From Proteobacteria bacterium UBA981 (GTDB lineage: Bacteria > Pseudomonadota > Gammaproteobacteria > Ga0077536), in the NCBI GenBank assembly GCA_002292285.1, contig DBBP01000001.1:1-41727 (forward strand): 41,727 bases of DNA. Reading direction: 5' to 3'. A model generated the notes under the pieces. It did not search any database. It was not told the origin of the DNA and saw only the letters and a list, made by a program, of their open reading frames with translations. Positions within the stretch are counted from its first letter, which is position 1. Each line of letters starts with the position of its first letter. Both the position numbers and the translations under genes were made by a program. Below are positions 41,367 to 41,727 of this stretch, piece after piece.

Positions 41367-41607
41367 TCCCGGACTGACGGCGAACAGCCGGCGAGACCAC
41401 TCCAAGGATGCAGGGCCCACAGTAAGCCAAGAACGGTTGTCGCAAACTCGCGCGCACAGCGACTAACAAAATATAGCCTCCGACGCGCGTATGTTTCCGC
41501 GCTCGCTCACCCTCATCGACAAAACCCCTCAACCACGCGAATAGCTGCGGCGGCACGGTAGCCGATCTTGTATCGTTCACAACCGTCTGAGAATCACCCC
41601 TAGCTGC

Positions 41608-41704
41608 GCCTAACGCAAAGCTGAGCCGCGCTTGACGGCGACCGAACGGAGCGGCAGGGAAGAGAAGGAGCGGTCAAGCGTCGGACTCGAGCGCCTTGTT
41701 AGGT
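41608..41704 (-). other. Integron attC-like recombination site
   Basis: A 97-base imperfect inverted repeat with core-site ends. On the minus strand it starts with ACCTAAC (41704-41698, pattern RYYYAAC) and ends with GTTAGGC (41614-41608, pattern GTTRRRY). Arms of 32 and 29 bases pair well, with three extra bases in one arm, like the extrahelical bases of attC; the middle 36 bases form a variable loop. Motifs such as CGAGTCCGACGC and GCGCGGCTCAGC recall classical 59-base elements. The extra bases and these motifs place it on the minus strand, so its cassette would lie beyond the right end of the window. No integrase gene is in the window. Confidence 0.6.
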
Positions 41705-41727
41705 GGCTTGGATTCACAATGTAAATG

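Noticed and set aside
41308..41580. Minus-strand 90-residue frame next to the attC-like site as a cassette gene
   Set aside because: It overlaps the end of the second tadE by 59 bases, has no recognisable features and no second attC site beyond it.

Overview
The window looks like the chromosome of a Gammaproteobacterium (roughly 55% G+C by eye, typical proteobacterial gene families, a VPLPP-type PEP-CTERM tail, quinol-dependent NO reductase, FNR-type operators). The exact taxon cannot be fixed from the sequence. About 29 protein genes are supported. I saw no tRNA, rRNA, CRISPR array or insertion sequence.

Left part (1-16.9 kb): the 3' part of a giant beta-repeat surface protein with an acidic tail is followed two bases later by a SapC-family gene. 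Then come a convergent secreted Sel1-repeat protein, leuC-leuD, and a zinc-finger SAM methyltransferase overlapping an HMW1C-like GT41 glycosyltransferase. A minus-strand enoyl-CoA hydratase / acyl-CoA ligase pair follows, then an adaptive-response pair (ada plus a 2OG-Fe(II) oxygenase) behind an Ada-box-like site, and a secreted protein with a C-terminal sorting tail.

Middle part (16.9-26.6 kb): a low-oxygen / nitric-oxide block. An FNR-type site sits in class II position ahead of a polyphosphate kinase 2 gene, followed by quinol NO reductase (norZ) and a small DUF1971 (YeaR-like) protein. A second, perfect FNR-type site, again in class II position, precedes an operon of a duplicated DUF1538 membrane protein, two different PII-like proteins, and a CPA1 cation/proton antiporter carrying a cyclic-nucleotide-binding domain. 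This four-gene module is the best candidate here for an undescribed system: a nucleotide-sensing, PII-gated ion or solute transport unit switched on by oxygen limitation or NO.

Right part (27.1-41.4 kb): a complete run of Tad (tight adherence, Flp pilus) genes: flp, TadG-like, TadE, an unknown secreted protein, a second larger Flp-like pilin, cpaB/rcpC, a small secreted protein, the secretin cpaC/rcpA, an FHA-cpaF/tadA fusion, tadB, tadC, a tadD-like TPR lipoprotein and a second tadE. No prepilin peptidase (cpaA/tadV) and no cpaE/tadZ lie in the window. CpaB carries about seven copies of a 40-residue repeat, and the start codon of the TadG-like gene lies inside a strong hairpin.

The last 360 bases have no convincing gene but hold a structure with the hallmarks of an integron attC site.
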